Part shown: piece after piece, positions 1 through 9,096 of the stretch
Layout of the letters: every line of letters begins with the position of its first letter
How positions within the stretch are numbered: the first letter of the stretch is position 1
Source of the DNA: Pseudomonas sp. S09G 359
GTDB lineage: Bacteria > Pseudomonadota > Gammaproteobacteria > Pseudomonadales > Pseudomonadaceae
Assembly: GCF_002843605.1 (NCBI RefSeq)
Contig: NZ_CP025263.1
Coordinates: 3,439,501 to 3,503,500, forward strand
DNA length: 64,000 bases
Direction of reading: 5' to 3'
Notes under the pieces: generated by a model
Database searches by the model: none
Seen by the model: only the letters and a program-made list of their open reading frames with translations
What the model was told of the DNA's origin: nothing
Made by a program: the position numbers and the translations under genes

Positions 1-213
1 TTGAGCCAACAGCTGAAATGCCTCTAGCAGCAGCTCCTGCATGCTCGGAAAATAGTGTGTAAGTGAACCGAGAGGCACGCCCGACAGTTCGGAAATTTTT
101 CGGTACGTTGTGCATGCAACCCCGTGCAGCTCGATGCAGTCTAGGGTTGCGTTGAGGATATGCTCCCTACGATGAGGGTCTTGCCGCCAAGTCTTCCGTT
201 TCTCGTTCGTCAT
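1..213 (-). CDS. TetR/AcrR-family transcriptional regulator, N-terminal part (runs off window)
   Basis: The reverse strand reads 71 codons from ATG at 213 to the window edge with no stop. The N-terminus has a TetR-type helix-turn-helix: a first helix around HILNATLDCIELHG, then TYRKISELSGVPLGSLTHYF, which matches the family pattern of a recognition helix followed by Y-F. An AGGAG ribosome site lies five bases before the ATG. The ligand-binding C-terminal domain is outside the window, so the inducer cannot be guessed. Two strong palindromes just upstream (256-277 and 308-335) are the expected operators, so it probably represses itself and a rightward gene. Family assignment is firm; the function of the regulon is unknown. 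Confidence 0.85.
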   Translation of the reverse strand, partial: MTNEKRKTWRQDPHRREHILNATLDCIELHGVACTTYRKISELSGVPLGSLTHYFPSMQELLLEAFQLLAQ

Positions 214-255
214 GCATGCTCCTATCTCAGCCAGCTGACATTAGCATAGGACGTA

Positions 256-277
256 AAATCGTACAACTGTACGATTT
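256..277. promoter_or_regulatory. Operator palindrome 1 for the adjacent TetR regulator
   Basis: Perfect 10-bp arms, AAATCGTACA and TGTACGATTT, flank a 2-bp centre. It lies 43 bases upstream of the regulator start and shares the core CGTACA-NN-TGTACG with the second palindrome. Binding by the regulator is inferred from position and symmetry. Confidence 0.7.
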
Positions 278-307
278 CATTGACCTTGATTAGCGCTCAC
301 AGTAGGA

Positions 308-335
308 TAGAAACCGTACATCTGTACGGTTTCTA
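308..335. promoter_or_regulatory. Operator palindrome 2 for the adjacent TetR regulator
   Basis: Perfect 13-bp arms, TAGAAACCGTACA and TGTACGGTTTCTA, flank a TC centre. The centre is 55 bp from that of the first palindrome and the core is the same. Paired sites suggest one for tetR and one for a divergent promoter, but no intact rightward gene follows directly. Confidence 0.7.
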
Positions 336-777
336 GTGCTCAGCATGAGACCGAGCCTAATAGCTGCTGCATAGGAAATTTTCGGATGAACAAATTGACC
401 GGTGTTGTTGATGGTTTTTTGTATGACGCAAATTTCGACGAATCTCTTATTAGTTTGAGGTAGAAGACGAAGGCACTATGCGCTCAGTTCAACGCCACAG
501 CGCAAGATGAAGACCTTGCTAGGTCAGAACCCATCAATGCTACTGGTCGTGGGGACAGGTGATCTCTCTTGGCACAGGGAGGCTGCGCGCTGACTCGTAT
601 CGGCTAAGATTCCGGAGAAAAATTCGGCTACTCACCGGGCGTCTTCACTGTCGAGCGCTACATCCCTGAGAAATGGGCATAGCTCTCAAGATCGGATGCG
701 TCAGCAAAATTCTTATTATCGGTCTGCGACATATGTTACAGGCACGGTGTGCGTTTGCTAACAACAGGCTTTATTAG
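336..777. other. Gene-free stretch, probably the remains of a gene
   Basis: No convincing ORF. A 25-codon ORF starts at ATG 386 (MNKLTGVVDGFLYD...), and the stretch ending in TAG at 678-680 reads FGYSPGVFTVERYIPEKWA in one frame. Neither is recognisable. The position right after two TetR operators suggests that the original target gene decayed here. I see no terminator or RNA gene. Confidence 0.35.
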
Positions 778-1923
778 ATGAATAGTACGGAACAAGCTTT
801 TTTTACCTCTAATACGCTACCTGCTTCCAGATATGCATTCTTCCTGGCCGGATGTGGCATGGGCGCATGGGCACCTTTGGTTCCATTTGCTAAGGAAAGG
901 GCGCAGATAGGTGAGGCGGAACTTGGTCTGCTGCTTCTGGGCCTTGGGACGGGAGCAATGTGCATGATGCCGTTTGTGGCCCGTTTAGCAAACCGAGTTG
1001 GCTGCAGAAGTACTGTCTATCTTGTAAGCGCTTTTACCGCTATTGGCTTGGTTGGCCTGGCAACAGCCACTTCATATTGGATGCTCTTGGCTTTTCTGCT
1101 TCTGTTTGGGGCCGCCATCGCTACAGCCGATGTAAACATGAACCTTCAAGGCTCGCTTGTTGAGCGCCACCACGGCAAGCAGATGATGTCTGGCTTTCAT
1201 GGGCTGTTCAGCGTCGGAAATATTTTCAGCGCGGGCACGATAAGCTTGCTGCTTTGGCTTGGCCTCAATCCCGTCCAGTCAATCGTTATTTTGGCTCTTG
1301 GATTGGGCGCGGCGCTCTTGTCTTTTGGTCGTCACATGCTCCCGTTCGCGGAGCTGGAGGGAGCGCCGGCCAAAAAGAAGCCAACCAAGCTGGTGTTGCT
1401 GCTGGGGGCGCTGTGCTTCATCGCTTTTCTGGTTGAAGGTTCAATGCTCGATTGGAGTGCCGTCTATCTCACTTCGAATCGGGACATGGAGCCTAATATT
1501 GCGGGCATCGGTTACGCCGCGTTTTCCGTGACCATGGCAGTAGGGAGACTGTCAGGCGATTGGATCGTAAGCAAGCTCGGATCGCGAGCAGTGCTACTGG
1601 CAGGAAGTGTATTGGCGATGGGAGGCATGGCGTTGGCGGTGGGCATCGACCATTGGATAGTTTCGGTTTTGGGGTTCGTACTCGTCGGATTAGGGATCTC
1701 GAATCTCGTTCCGATATTTTGCTCCAAGGCCGGGCATCAGACTGTTATGCCCGTCGCTCAAGCTCTGGCAATCATCAATGCGATCGGCTACCTAGGCATA
1801 CTGATGGGCCCGGCTGCAATTGGATTTATCGCTCATGCTACGTCCCTAAGCTTCTCTTTGCTGTTCACCTCTGCGTTACTGATCCTCGTCCTCTGCAGCG
1901 CCAAGTTCGCATCATACAAATAG
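778..1923 (+). CDS. MFS transporter, YbjJ-like
   Basis: 381-residue, highly hydrophobic protein with about 12 predicted membrane segments, typical of the major facilitator superfamily. The pattern ADVNMNLQGSLVERHHGKQMMSGFHGLFSVG in the first half and EGSMLDWSAVYL near residue 220 match the E. coli YbjJ-type inner membrane protein (AEVAINVEGAAVER, HGFYSLG, EGSANDWLPL). Substrate is unknown. It stands alone, about 440 bases after the TetR operators, so control by that regulator is possible but not shown. A shorter-than-usual MFS loop region is in keeping with this subfamily. The family is secure; the subfamily is by recollection of E. coli YbjJ. Confidence 0.85.
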   Translation: MNSTEQAFFTSNTLPASRYAFFLAGCGMGAWAPLVPFAKERAQIGEAELGLLLLGLGTGAMCMMPFVARLANRVGCRSTVYLVSAFTAIGLVGLATATSYWMLLAFLLLFGAAIATADVNMNLQGSLVERHHGKQMMSGFHGLFSVGNIFSAGTISLLLWLGLNPVQSIVILALGLGAALLSFGRHMLPFAELEGAPAKKKPTKLVLLLGALCFIAFLVEGSMLDWSAVYLTSNRDMEPNIAGIGYAAFSVTMAVGRLSGDWIVSKLGSRAVLLAGSVLAMGGMALAVGIDHWIVSVLGFVLVGLGISNLVPIFCSKAGHQTVMPVAQALAIINAIGYLGILMGPAAIGFIAHATSLSFSLLFTSALLILVLCSAKFASYK

Positions 1924-2490
1924 CGCTGGGCCTGGCAGGTGGTCGTCATCTCGGGGCTCAGGTGGCGATCACCTTTCATCTCCCTAGATTACCCTGCTGC
2001 CGCGCTGGAGGGGGCGGAGATTCTCTCGCATTGAGACTTTCCCACTCCATAAGCGCCCAGCGTAGAAGTAGCACTCAATCCTTGTAGAAGAAATATCCAG
2101 CGAGCATCTTCCTCACCGGCGTACTCGGCGCCTTCACTTGTTCTATACCACTTCGCTACAAGCTATATGGATGTCTACGCACCGTAAGCGTCTGCCGAAA
2201 TCACCTCGCACTGCTCAGGCAAATACGCTTGAAAGGATAGGCGGGGGATCTCGCTACGCCTCGGTAACGTGTGAACGGTAAGTCTACAAAAAGGATCTGC
2301 AAATGCTCATTGGCAAGGCGATGCTTGTTGATCCCCTTCGTAGAGATTTTAGGCTCCGAGTTAGCTCGCCAGTCATGGCGTTCATGGTTGCCAATGCTTT
2401 CTAACTAAATTATCGTAGGTCTCTCTGGGTACCGCTGACATAACGTTCTTGGTAAGGCATTCGGTATAAATGTCTTCCTTGGGGACAGCT
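1924..2490. other. Intergenic region without supported genes
   Basis: Several short overlapping ORFs occur, but none has a ribosome site plus a recognisable sequence. It presumably carries the promoter of the EamA gene. No RNA gene or clear terminator is visible. Confidence 0.5.
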
Positions 2491-3387
2491 ATGCCATACC
2501 GAACCCTATGGTCTATCGCGCTTTTACTGGTCACCGCTGTCTGGGGCTGGAGCTTTGTAGCTAAGCACGAAACGTTGGCAATCATGGCTCCATCCACGCT
2601 GAACGCATGGATGTTCACCTTAGCGGCTCTAGCGCTTCTTCCATTTTCAATCCGCTCATTTCGACATCTGAAACCGCGTGACTGGGTGAGTGCAGTATTT
2701 GCTGGAATAGTCCTCTTTGCTGCGTTCTCATTGCAGACCTCAGGGACAGCCCTCACAACCCCCTCCAATGCCGGGTTCATCACCGGCTTGTGCACAGTTT
2801 TCACTCCATTGTTTGTTTATCTCATAGGAAGAGGACGCCCAAGTCCTAAACAGGCAGCAGGAACAGTGATTGCCGTATTTGGGCTCGCTTTACTGAGCCT
2901 TGACGGATTCGCGCTGCACTACGGTGATCTATTGATTTTGGGGTGTGCTGCATGCTTCGCATTACACATCGTTATTGTCTCAACGTTCGCAACACCTGCC
3001 AATTCCATGGCATCAACTTCAATCCAGCTAGGGCTGGTTGGCTCGCTTTCTTTGATATGGAGCTTGGCTGGTAACCAGTTTTCTATTCCCAGGGCGCTCC
3101 CTACGACAGTTACCATCCTTTCGCTAGCGCTGTTCGCTACTGCCTTGGCTTACGCCATTCAAAATCGAGCTCAGGCTGTGCTTTCCCCTGAAAAGGTCGC
3201 CCTGATACTTATTTGCGAACCTGTGTTTAGTGGGGCTTTTGGTTATTTTCTCGCTGGAGATCGTTTACCCCCTGAAAGACTCGCAGGGGCGGCGCTAATC
3301 ATTCTGGGCATTGCAGTCACGGAGCTCAGAATCACGCGTACGGAAGGAGGGACAAACCGTCCTGCCGGACGGCGCGCAGATGGCTAG
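2491..3387 (+). CDS. DMT-family permease (EamA domain)
   Basis: 298-residue membrane protein with ten predicted helices in two EamA repeats. Typical elements are TAVWGWSFVAKH near the start, FSLQTSGTALTTPSNAGFITGLCTVFTPLF in the first repeat, and AYAIQNRAQAVLSPEKVALILICEPVFSGAFGYFLAGDRL in the second. This is the drug/metabolite transporter superfamily, which usually exports amino acids or metabolites; the substrate cannot be told. I chose ATG 2491 because GGGGA lies six bases before it; an in-frame ATG at 2470 has a poorly placed site. The hydrophilic tail (EGGTNRPAGRRADG) is short. Single-gene unit. Confidence 0.85.
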   Translation: MPYRTLWSIALLLVTAVWGWSFVAKHETLAIMAPSTLNAWMFTLAALALLPFSIRSFRHLKPRDWVSAVFAGIVLFAAFSLQTSGTALTTPSNAGFITGLCTVFTPLFVYLIGRGRPSPKQAAGTVIAVFGLALLSLDGFALHYGDLLILGCAACFALHIVIVSTFATPANSMASTSIQLGLVGSLSLIWSLAGNQFSIPRALPTTVTILSLALFATALAYAIQNRAQAVLSPEKVALILICEPVFSGAFGYFLAGDRLPPERLAGAALIILGIAVTELRITRTEGGTNRPAGRRADG

Positions 3388-3619
3388 CGATCGGAGGCAA
3401 GCAGGGCGAGCAACCCGACCAAACGAACCTTAGAGTTCACATAGAGCCGCGAGTCGCAAAGCAGCCTCTCATGCTTACCGGAGGCAGACGCGATGACACG
3501 CGCACCGCTCGCCTTTGGCTTGCCCGCCGTAGAAGAGTATTGCCATACCCTGAACCGGATTCGCTTGATGTCTCGGTTGGGGCTGTAATCGCTTTTGAAA
3601 TTTCAATTATTGAGTACAC

Positions 3620-4393
3620 ATGATGCAGTTTAGCGAAAGTAGCGATATAACGCTGGTGGTCACCAGTTGCGGACGGTTCGATCTGCTGACGCGCACGCTT
3701 GAAACGTTTGACCAGTTCAACTCCGCACCGATTCGCACCGTGCTGATCACCGAAGACTCCGGGGAGGCCCAGGTTGAAGCTTGCATCCCCGAGCACTGGC
3801 GCCCATTCACCCGCTTCATCATCAACAACCCGAAACTCGGACAAATGCGCTCGGTGGATGCCGCTTATGCACTGATCGAAACGTCATGGGTGTTCCACTG
3901 CGAGGACGACTGGGATTTTTACCGCCCAAGTTTTGTCGAAGAATCCATGACTCTGCTGGAAAACGACCGTCAGGCATTGCAAGTCTGGCTGCGCAGCTAC
4001 AACCATGATCTTCGGGTGCACAGCCCCTACTTATTCCTCAATGCCCGGGAGGTTTTGCAGGGCATCGCCTTCTACAAGCTGGGCTCGCACAAGCCCGAGT
4101 GGCAGGGTTTTTCATTCAATCCTGGCCTGCGGCGCCTGGCTGACTATAAAGAACATGCTCCCTATGCCGCACACAGCGGCGAAAAGAAGCTGGCGGGCAT
4201 TTATGCAGCGCAAAACCGTTACGCGTTGATTCTGGAAAACGACGCGGTCTTGCACACCGGCTTCGACAACCACGTCGAGCTCCCTCAGGAACGCGTTAAC
4301 AAGCAGCGGCGTAAGCTTCGTGATCGCATTAAATTGCTCGCGGTACTGATTGTCGGGGTAATTGTAGGTTGGGCTTTCAGTGATGTTGGCTGA
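3620..4393 (+). CDS. Family-2-like (GT-A) glycosyltransferase with C-terminal membrane anchor
   Basis: 257 residues. The N-terminus ITLVVTSCGRFDLLTRTLETF and IRTVLITEDSG are typical of the nucleotide-sugar binding half of GT-A fold enzymes, and VFHCEDDWDFY near residue 95 supplies the acidic DxD-like metal-binding motif. The last 25 residues (LLAVLIVGVIVGWAFS) form one membrane helix. It would transfer a sugar to an unknown acceptor at the cytoplasmic face of the inner membrane. No surface-polysaccharide genes adjoin it, so it is an orphan here. The start is ATG ATG at 3620/3623 with a weak ribosome site. Fold confident, substrate unknown. Confidence 0.75.
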   Translation: MMQFSESSDITLVVTSCGRFDLLTRTLETFDQFNSAPIRTVLITEDSGEAQVEACIPEHWRPFTRFIINNPKLGQMRSVDAAYALIETSWVFHCEDDWDFYRPSFVEESMTLLENDRQALQVWLRSYNHDLRVHSPYLFLNAREVLQGIAFYKLGSHKPEWQGFSFNPGLRRLADYKEHAPYAAHSGEKKLAGIYAAQNRYALILENDAVLHTGFDNHVELPQERVNKQRRKLRDRIKLLAVLIVGVIVGWAFSDVG

Positions 4394-4829
4394 CAAGCTG
4401 AACACATACTCGGGCAAAGATCGCCGCTTGCTTCAGCGCAGCTTTGGTTGCCTCTATTTTGAGCTACATCCTTTGGGATTCGGCCAAGTCCACCAATAAC
4501 CTAGTTTTACGCATTTATTGCTTTGCCAGGGCAGGTCTTTCTGATATCTCCGTCGATGGAGGTTTGCATGACCCTGTGCAAGAAGGGCCGCAGTCGGCCA
4601 AGGGCTGTCATCCGTGAGTGTCCGCTATGGGTCGATTCCTGCCGGTCAAGGCGCACCCAGTACGCTGGTTAGATCCGATGCAAACAACTGGTCAGGTCGA
4701 ATGCAAATGGATGGTCAAGTCCATGCAATTACGCATCCACCAAAGCCCTTTGGAAAATCGGGGGATAACAGCGGTTAGCAACCCTAGTAAACTCGACCGA
4801 CCTGACCAGACCGTCCCTCGAGATATCGC
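4394..4829. other. Intergenic region without supported genes
   Basis: Short ORFs only. No terminator, tRNA or repeat could be recognised. The stretch is moderately GC-rich and may contain decayed sequence. Confidence 0.45.
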
Positions 4830-5162
4830 ATGAATCCAGATCTAACTGAAGCAGAGATGCGCAGAGCGCTTTTTGGCGACACTGAGCCTTTACCAAATGT
4901 GGCTGTGCCACCCGAGCAGGAGCCGGTTCCCGAAGTGGGATTCGTGAAGCCATCACCGCCTGCGGCAAAGAAGAATGCCGCGAAGGCTTTCACACCCCGG
5001 CTGCAGGTAACCCTCCGTGTCGGCAATGAGTTTGAAGGCAAAACATTTGAGCTGATCCACGAAGCCGACACGCTCAGCAAGCTATTGGCAGAGCAAGAAG
5101 CAGTGAAGGTCGCCAGAAAGAAATACCGATATATCGAAGTGGTGTCGGTCAAGTCTATGTGA
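4830..5162 (+). CDS. Conserved hypothetical small protein
   Basis: 110 residues, not recognised. The first 50 residues are Pro/Glu/Ala-rich and look unstructured (EPLPNVAVPPEQEPVPEVGF). The rest (TPRLQVTLRVGNEFEGKTFELIHEADTLSKLLAEQEAVKVARKKYRYIEVVSV) looks like a small alpha/beta domain. It is followed by a hairpin terminator. The neighbouring helicase runs towards it from the right. It has the composition of a real gene, but no function can be given. Confidence 0.6.
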   Translation: MNPDLTEAEMRRALFGDTEPLPNVAVPPEQEPVPEVGFVKPSPPAAKKNAAKAFTPRLQVTLRVGNEFEGKTFELIHEADTLSKLLAEQEAVKVARKKYRYIEVVSVKSM

Positions 5163-5283
5163 GAGGACGGGCCAACAGTGTTGGATTGGACTCAATTTCG
5201 GGCCATAACAACTCATTGAAAATCTGATTTTTAGCATCCATACGAATCATCACGGCATGTACTGCGCGGCCTCCAGGCAGTCC

Positions 5284-5307
5284 AACAGGCCTAAAAAGGC
5301 CTGTTTT
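5284..5307 (+). terminator. Rho-independent terminator between convergent genes
   Basis: Stem AACAGGCC, loop TAAAAA, stem GGCCTGTT, followed by TT. The 8-bp GC-rich stem with a short T tract suits termination of the rightward gene ending at 5162. The leftward helicase gene ends at 5332, so the hairpin may serve both directions. Confidence 0.65.
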
Positions 5308-5331
5308 ACAGATGCCTTAACTCCAGTGGCT

Positions 5332-7620
5332 TCAAGCGTGTTCGGCCAACGTCGACACCGTACCATCTTCAAATTTGAGCACTTCACACCAAGGTGCGAT
5401 GGTATGTAGGGCTTCGACTGGCGACCATTCATTGTTGGAAACATAACTGACATGCAGTAGATCCCTTGCTCGGGTCATTGCGACATACAGTTTTGCGACG
5501 TCTCCAGAGTCAGTCGGTTGTTGGGGGCGAATTGATATGAGCTCAGCAACATTGGCGAGGAATACAATACCAAATTCAAAACCTTTCGCGCTTTCCACGG
5601 TAGAGACCCGGACTCCAGGTGAGTCGATAGAGAAGTTTTCCTTAACATCAATGCATGGTATTCCAGCAGCCCGCATGGCTCGAATTGCTTCGTTTCGGAA
5701 TCCTTTGGACCTAGAGATTAAGCAAACATCGTTCAGTGACGTCTCGCCGTGAATTTCTTTGATCTTTGCTATCGCTGACATGACATATTCGAGCTCATCG
5801 GCTTTTGATTTACATCGAACGAGGCCTGGCCTCTCTCCTCGACGAATTGCAAAGTCGGGTGCGAGCGGCTTTTGCTGCGAGTCTTCATCAATGTCAGAAA
5901 ACTCGTAGTTGATGATTAAGGCATAGGCAGCCTGGAGGATCTCTTTGGTGTTCCGATAGTTTTTCTTGAATACGCTAGCGCGATAGAGATTAATGCCCAG
6001 TGTCTTCAGCGAAAAACCTCTCTTGTAGATGGTTTGCGCGCCATCACCCACAAGGAACAGGCCATCAGGTGCCGTCTTGAGCGGTTCACCAGCAGGAGTT
6101 CTGATCAGCGAGAGCATTTGGATTTCGTTCTGGCTCAGATCTTGAACCTCGTCAGCCAACACAGACCTCCACCGCGTTTTGCTCTTGTCCCCAACCGCGT
6201 CCATTAAAACCACTGCTTCTTGGACAATTCCCTCGAAATCTGGAGACCCGCACTGAGTAATGTAAAGCTCGTAAGCTTCAAGGCCTTGCATTACCTGCTT
6301 ACGGGCTGTTTCGCCCAAAGCTTTGCCTCGGCCAACGCGCCGGAACGATGAAGTTGTGTAGGTCGAATATTGTGACGGTAGCAGGCGAGTTCGGATGTAG
6401 CTCAGTTCCTCCCTGAGGAAGTGTTTAATATCATGAGGGAGTCGTCCGAGGCCGTGGGTTCCATCGGCGAATTCAGGTACTGCCTTGACCGCTGCAAACA
6501 TTGCATCATCGGCATAGGATTCAACCGGCCTACGCGTAGACGCTGGGCTTAGCTCCTGCACAACCTCACGGGCGTACCGCTGGATCGTCGTAATGTGAAT
6601 CAGCGCCCGCTCTGGGCCGCATAATGCAGCAACGAGAGATGTCAGGAGTTTGCGCATGCTTTCAGTTAGGGTCACGACCAGCACGGGCTCTTGATATTTC
6701 TTGGCCAAAAACTGAGCACGGTGCACCAGCACGCAAGTCTTTCCACTGCCGGAAACACCCCGTAAGCGCGACGGGCCAGCAAAGTCAGCGTGAGCGATCT
6801 TCCTTTGTTCAGGGTGGAGGTAAAGCATCCACTCTTCACGATTAGAAGGGTCAGGCATCCCTTCTTCTTCTTTCCACGTGTAAAAGGTTTCAGCGTTAAC
6901 TGGCGAACTGACTGCCTCTAGGAGCTCCGACTCAGTTGCTTCATGAGCCTGACGGGCGTCGAAACGCAACCTCTGCCGTGCACCTTCGACGTCATTGTGG
7001 TCGGCCATAGTCAGTAAATCGAGCGCAAGTAACGCAGACTCTACATCAGCCTGATCCTCGATTTTCGTGAGTATGCTATCTGAAGACTCTCCCCAATCAG
7101 CTTTCGTGATCCCTAGGAGTAGCTGAATAGTTTCAACTCCTAATCTGGAACCTTTGAAATCGTCTACCCCGAATTCTGCCAGCAGCGGCTCGTCTAAGAC
7201 GTGCTCGGGGGTGTCGATCGATAGGTTGATGACGGGAGGCATACGTGGCTCTTCGGCACTCGAAACCTGGATGAAATCGATTTTTCCGTCAGAGTCCTTA
7301 CGCACCCATTTATAACCCCGGTGCATAGCCAGCCAAGTATCTGATTCTGCATGAGAACCAACGAAAAGCATGATTAGGTAATCTTTGGAGTTTACAGTGT
7401 TCCGCTGAAGGACTAGACGGTAGCCATCACCGAGATCGTATTTTTCACAGTCAAGCCGCGATTCGCCGTGATGGGTTCGCTCATGCCGGATTTCGCCGTG
7501 AAGAGTTGCTTGTGTGCAGGCAGCCTCAGCGCGCTCTGCTGCATTCTTGCCTTTCCGATCAGCTTTGCTTAGGTCTCGCAGCATTTTTCTAAATGAGCGA
7601 GGAATGATGACTTCGAACAT
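5332..7620 (-). CDS. UvrD/Rep-like superfamily 1 helicase with N-terminal RelE/ParE-like domain
   Basis: 762 residues from ATG 7620, preceded by AAGGA; the frame stays open upstream to 7701 but without a comparable ribosome site. Residues 1-105 (MFEVIIPRSFRKMLRDL... YDLGDGYRLVLQ) resemble a RelE/ParE-fold toxin. The helicase follows: Walker A GVSGSGKT at 288-295, Walker B ADEVQD at 489-494, GDGAQTIYKRGFSLK as motif III-like, and FVAMTRAR-like YVAMTRARDLLHV near the end as motif VI. SF1 helicases unwind DNA 3' to 5' using ATP. The toxin-like fold on a helicase suggests a defence or repair role with nucleic acid binding by the N-terminal domain. That role is inferred. It is a lone gene, leftward, at the edge of the accessory block. 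Confidence 0.85.
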   Translation of the reverse strand: MFEVIIPRSFRKMLRDLSKADRKGKNAAERAEAACTQATLHGEIRHERTHHGESRLDCEKYDLGDGYRLVLQRNTVNSKDYLIMLFVGSHAESDTWLAMHRGYKWVRKDSDGKIDFIQVSSAEEPRMPPVINLSIDTPEHVLDEPLLAEFGVDDFKGSRLGVETIQLLLGITKADWGESSDSILTKIEDQADVESALLALDLLTMADHNDVEGARQRLRFDARQAHEATESELLEAVSSPVNAETFYTWKEEEGMPDPSNREEWMLYLHPEQRKIAHADFAGPSRLRGVSGSGKTCVLVHRAQFLAKKYQEPVLVVTLTESMRKLLTSLVAALCGPERALIHITTIQRYAREVVQELSPASTRRPVESYADDAMFAAVKAVPEFADGTHGLGRLPHDIKHFLREELSYIRTRLLPSQYSTYTTSSFRRVGRGKALGETARKQVMQGLEAYELYITQCGSPDFEGIVQEAVVLMDAVGDKSKTRWRSVLADEVQDLSQNEIQMLSLIRTPAGEPLKTAPDGLFLVGDGAQTIYKRGFSLKTLGINLYRASVFKKNYRNTKEILQAAYALIINYEFSDIDEDSQQKPLAPDFAIRRGERPGLVRCKSKADELEYVMSAIAKIKEIHGETSLNDVCLISRSKGFRNEAIRAMRAAGIPCIDVKENFSIDSPGVRVSTVESAKGFEFGIVFLANVAELISIRPQQPTDSGDVAKLYVAMTRARDLLHVSYVSNNEWSPVEALHTIAPWCEVLKFEDGTVSTLAEHA

Positions 7621-7899
7621 ATCCTTCCTTGAGTAAGCGCTAGGGTAGCCCCACTGATGACTTACAGGAGAGCTGCAAGGCGCAATAATGGCACATTGCA
7701 ATGATTCTTATCGAGAGTATTCAACTGCGCAGCTCAGGTGCGACGTTGGGGCGTGACCCTTCGCTGATATGGTCGAGGTAAAGCAGAGGAAGCGGGGGCA
7801 GGGGCATATGCGAAAGGTTGAGCGCAACTCGGCCGTCGCTCCCCGAGAGTCACTTTGGGCGCCTGGGCAATAGTACGCCCAGTCGTGATCTCACTCGTA

Positions 7900-9096
7900 T
7901 CACCTGCCGCCTTCAGTCGCTGTAGCGGCCCGTGCGTTGACCTTTCGGGTGAGCTCGTCAGGGGTTGGGGGTAAATGGATACTCAACGCTTTGAGCTTCT
8001 TCACCACAGGCGAGCCCATGACGATATCGTTGACGGATATACGCCGCTGCTCACAGGGTTCATCTGCGGCCTTCCAAGCATCATCAAACGCAATCTTGAC
8101 GGTGTAGACATGTGAAACCTCGCAGGACACTCGGTAACTGCCTTCCTGTTGCTTCCAAAAGTCCGACTTTCGAAGGCTTTCGACTTGTGAGGGATTCCAA
8201 CCTTCTTGAATTGCCCGTTGTTTGAAGGCCTCATCGATGCACGTTTTTATGGGTTGAGACGTCTGACTTAAAGCTGATTGAAATGCGACCTGCCACTGCT
8301 CATATGGTGGAGAAGGGCAGGTCAATTCTGCGGCATGTTCTGTGATGCCCTTTTTATAATTTTGTGCAAGAAGTGCGTCAGATGAGCCGCCAGGGTCGCG
8401 AGAATGCTTAGCCGCTGAAGCCTCCAATTGCTTAAGTGTGCTATTGGCGAGGTCAAGGGGCTGTACTTGGGTAGATTTCAATTTTTGAGCGACAGCGTCT
8501 GGCGCCTTCTCATCGAAGATATCCACCGAAAGTGACTGCCAGGTTCGTTGCAGCATGAGCCCCAGACTGCTCGGCAACTCCTGCTGTCCTAACAGGCTTG
8601 AAAGCTTCAGGTTGTAGTGCTGACTCTGAAGCCTGGCCAAAGTGGACTCCGCTGTCATCGCCTCCGCAGCAGCTTTCTGAGCCCGTGTCTTGGCATCACG
8701 CTCGGATTTTTCAGACGCCGCAATTTTCTGGTTTAGGGCAAGAATCTGGCCCTCAATGGAAGACCTCTCGTCAGCCAGCGCTCGGTTTTTGGCTTCCCCG
8801 GCCAACAGCGAATCTGTTTGCTTCTCCATCTGTTGTTGAAGCTTGCGCTGATCAATTTGTAGACGGGCAAGATCTTCGGAAATGACTTCTTTCTGGAAGA
8901 CTGGCCTAACGGTGTAGACGTAGCCGACCACTACGACTGCCAACATGAGCACCTGGGAAAGGTTGGCTGCCAGGCTTGAGTACGACACGCTTTTTGTTAG
9001 CGTCGAAGAGGAATGCGCTGGGAGGGAAGCCTGGCTTTGTACCGCCGCATTTGTTTTTTTGTTGAAAAAGCGAGCGTACCGATTACGAGTTGCCAC
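7900..9096 (-). CDS. Membrane-anchored coiled-coil protein, unknown function
   Basis: 398 residues from GTG 9096 with AGGA six bases upstream. One membrane helix (residues 45-65, SQVLMLAVVVVGYVYTVRP) follows a basic, Ser-rich cytoplasmic tail. Then comes a long heptad-rich coiled coil (about 70-165, LQIDQRKLQQQMEKQ...). A C-terminal domain follows with four cysteines (TCPSPPYEQW, TCIDEAFKQ, SCEVSHVYT, EPCEQRR), consistent with disulphides outside the cytoplasm. Not recognised. It is divergent from the caspase cluster that begins about 450 bases away, so the two could be one locus, but nothing proves this. Confidence 0.75.
   Translation of the reverse strand: MATRNRYARFFNKKTNAAVQSQASLPAHSSSTLTKSVSYSSLAANLSQVLMLAVVVVGYVYTVRPVFQKEVISEDLARLQIDQRKLQQQMEKQTDSLLAGEAKNRALADERSSIEGQILALNQKIAASEKSERDAKTRAQKAAAEAMTAESTLARLQSQHYNLKLSSLLGQQELPSSLGLMLQRTWQSLSVDIFDEKAPDAVAQKLKSTQVQPLDLANSTLKQLEASAAKHSRDPGGSSDALLAQNYKKGITEHAAELTCPSPPYEQWQVAFQSALSQTSQPIKTCIDEAFKQRAIQEGWNPSQVESLRKSDFWKQQEGSYRVSCEVSHVYTVKIAFDDAWKAADEPCEQRRISVNDIVMGSPVVKKLKALSIHLPPTPDELTRKVNARAATATEGGR

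Noticed and set aside
1560..2087. 175-codon rightward ORF overlapping the YbjJ-like gene
   Set aside because: It lies in another frame of a clear MFS gene for most of its length, has no family signal and no ribosome site.
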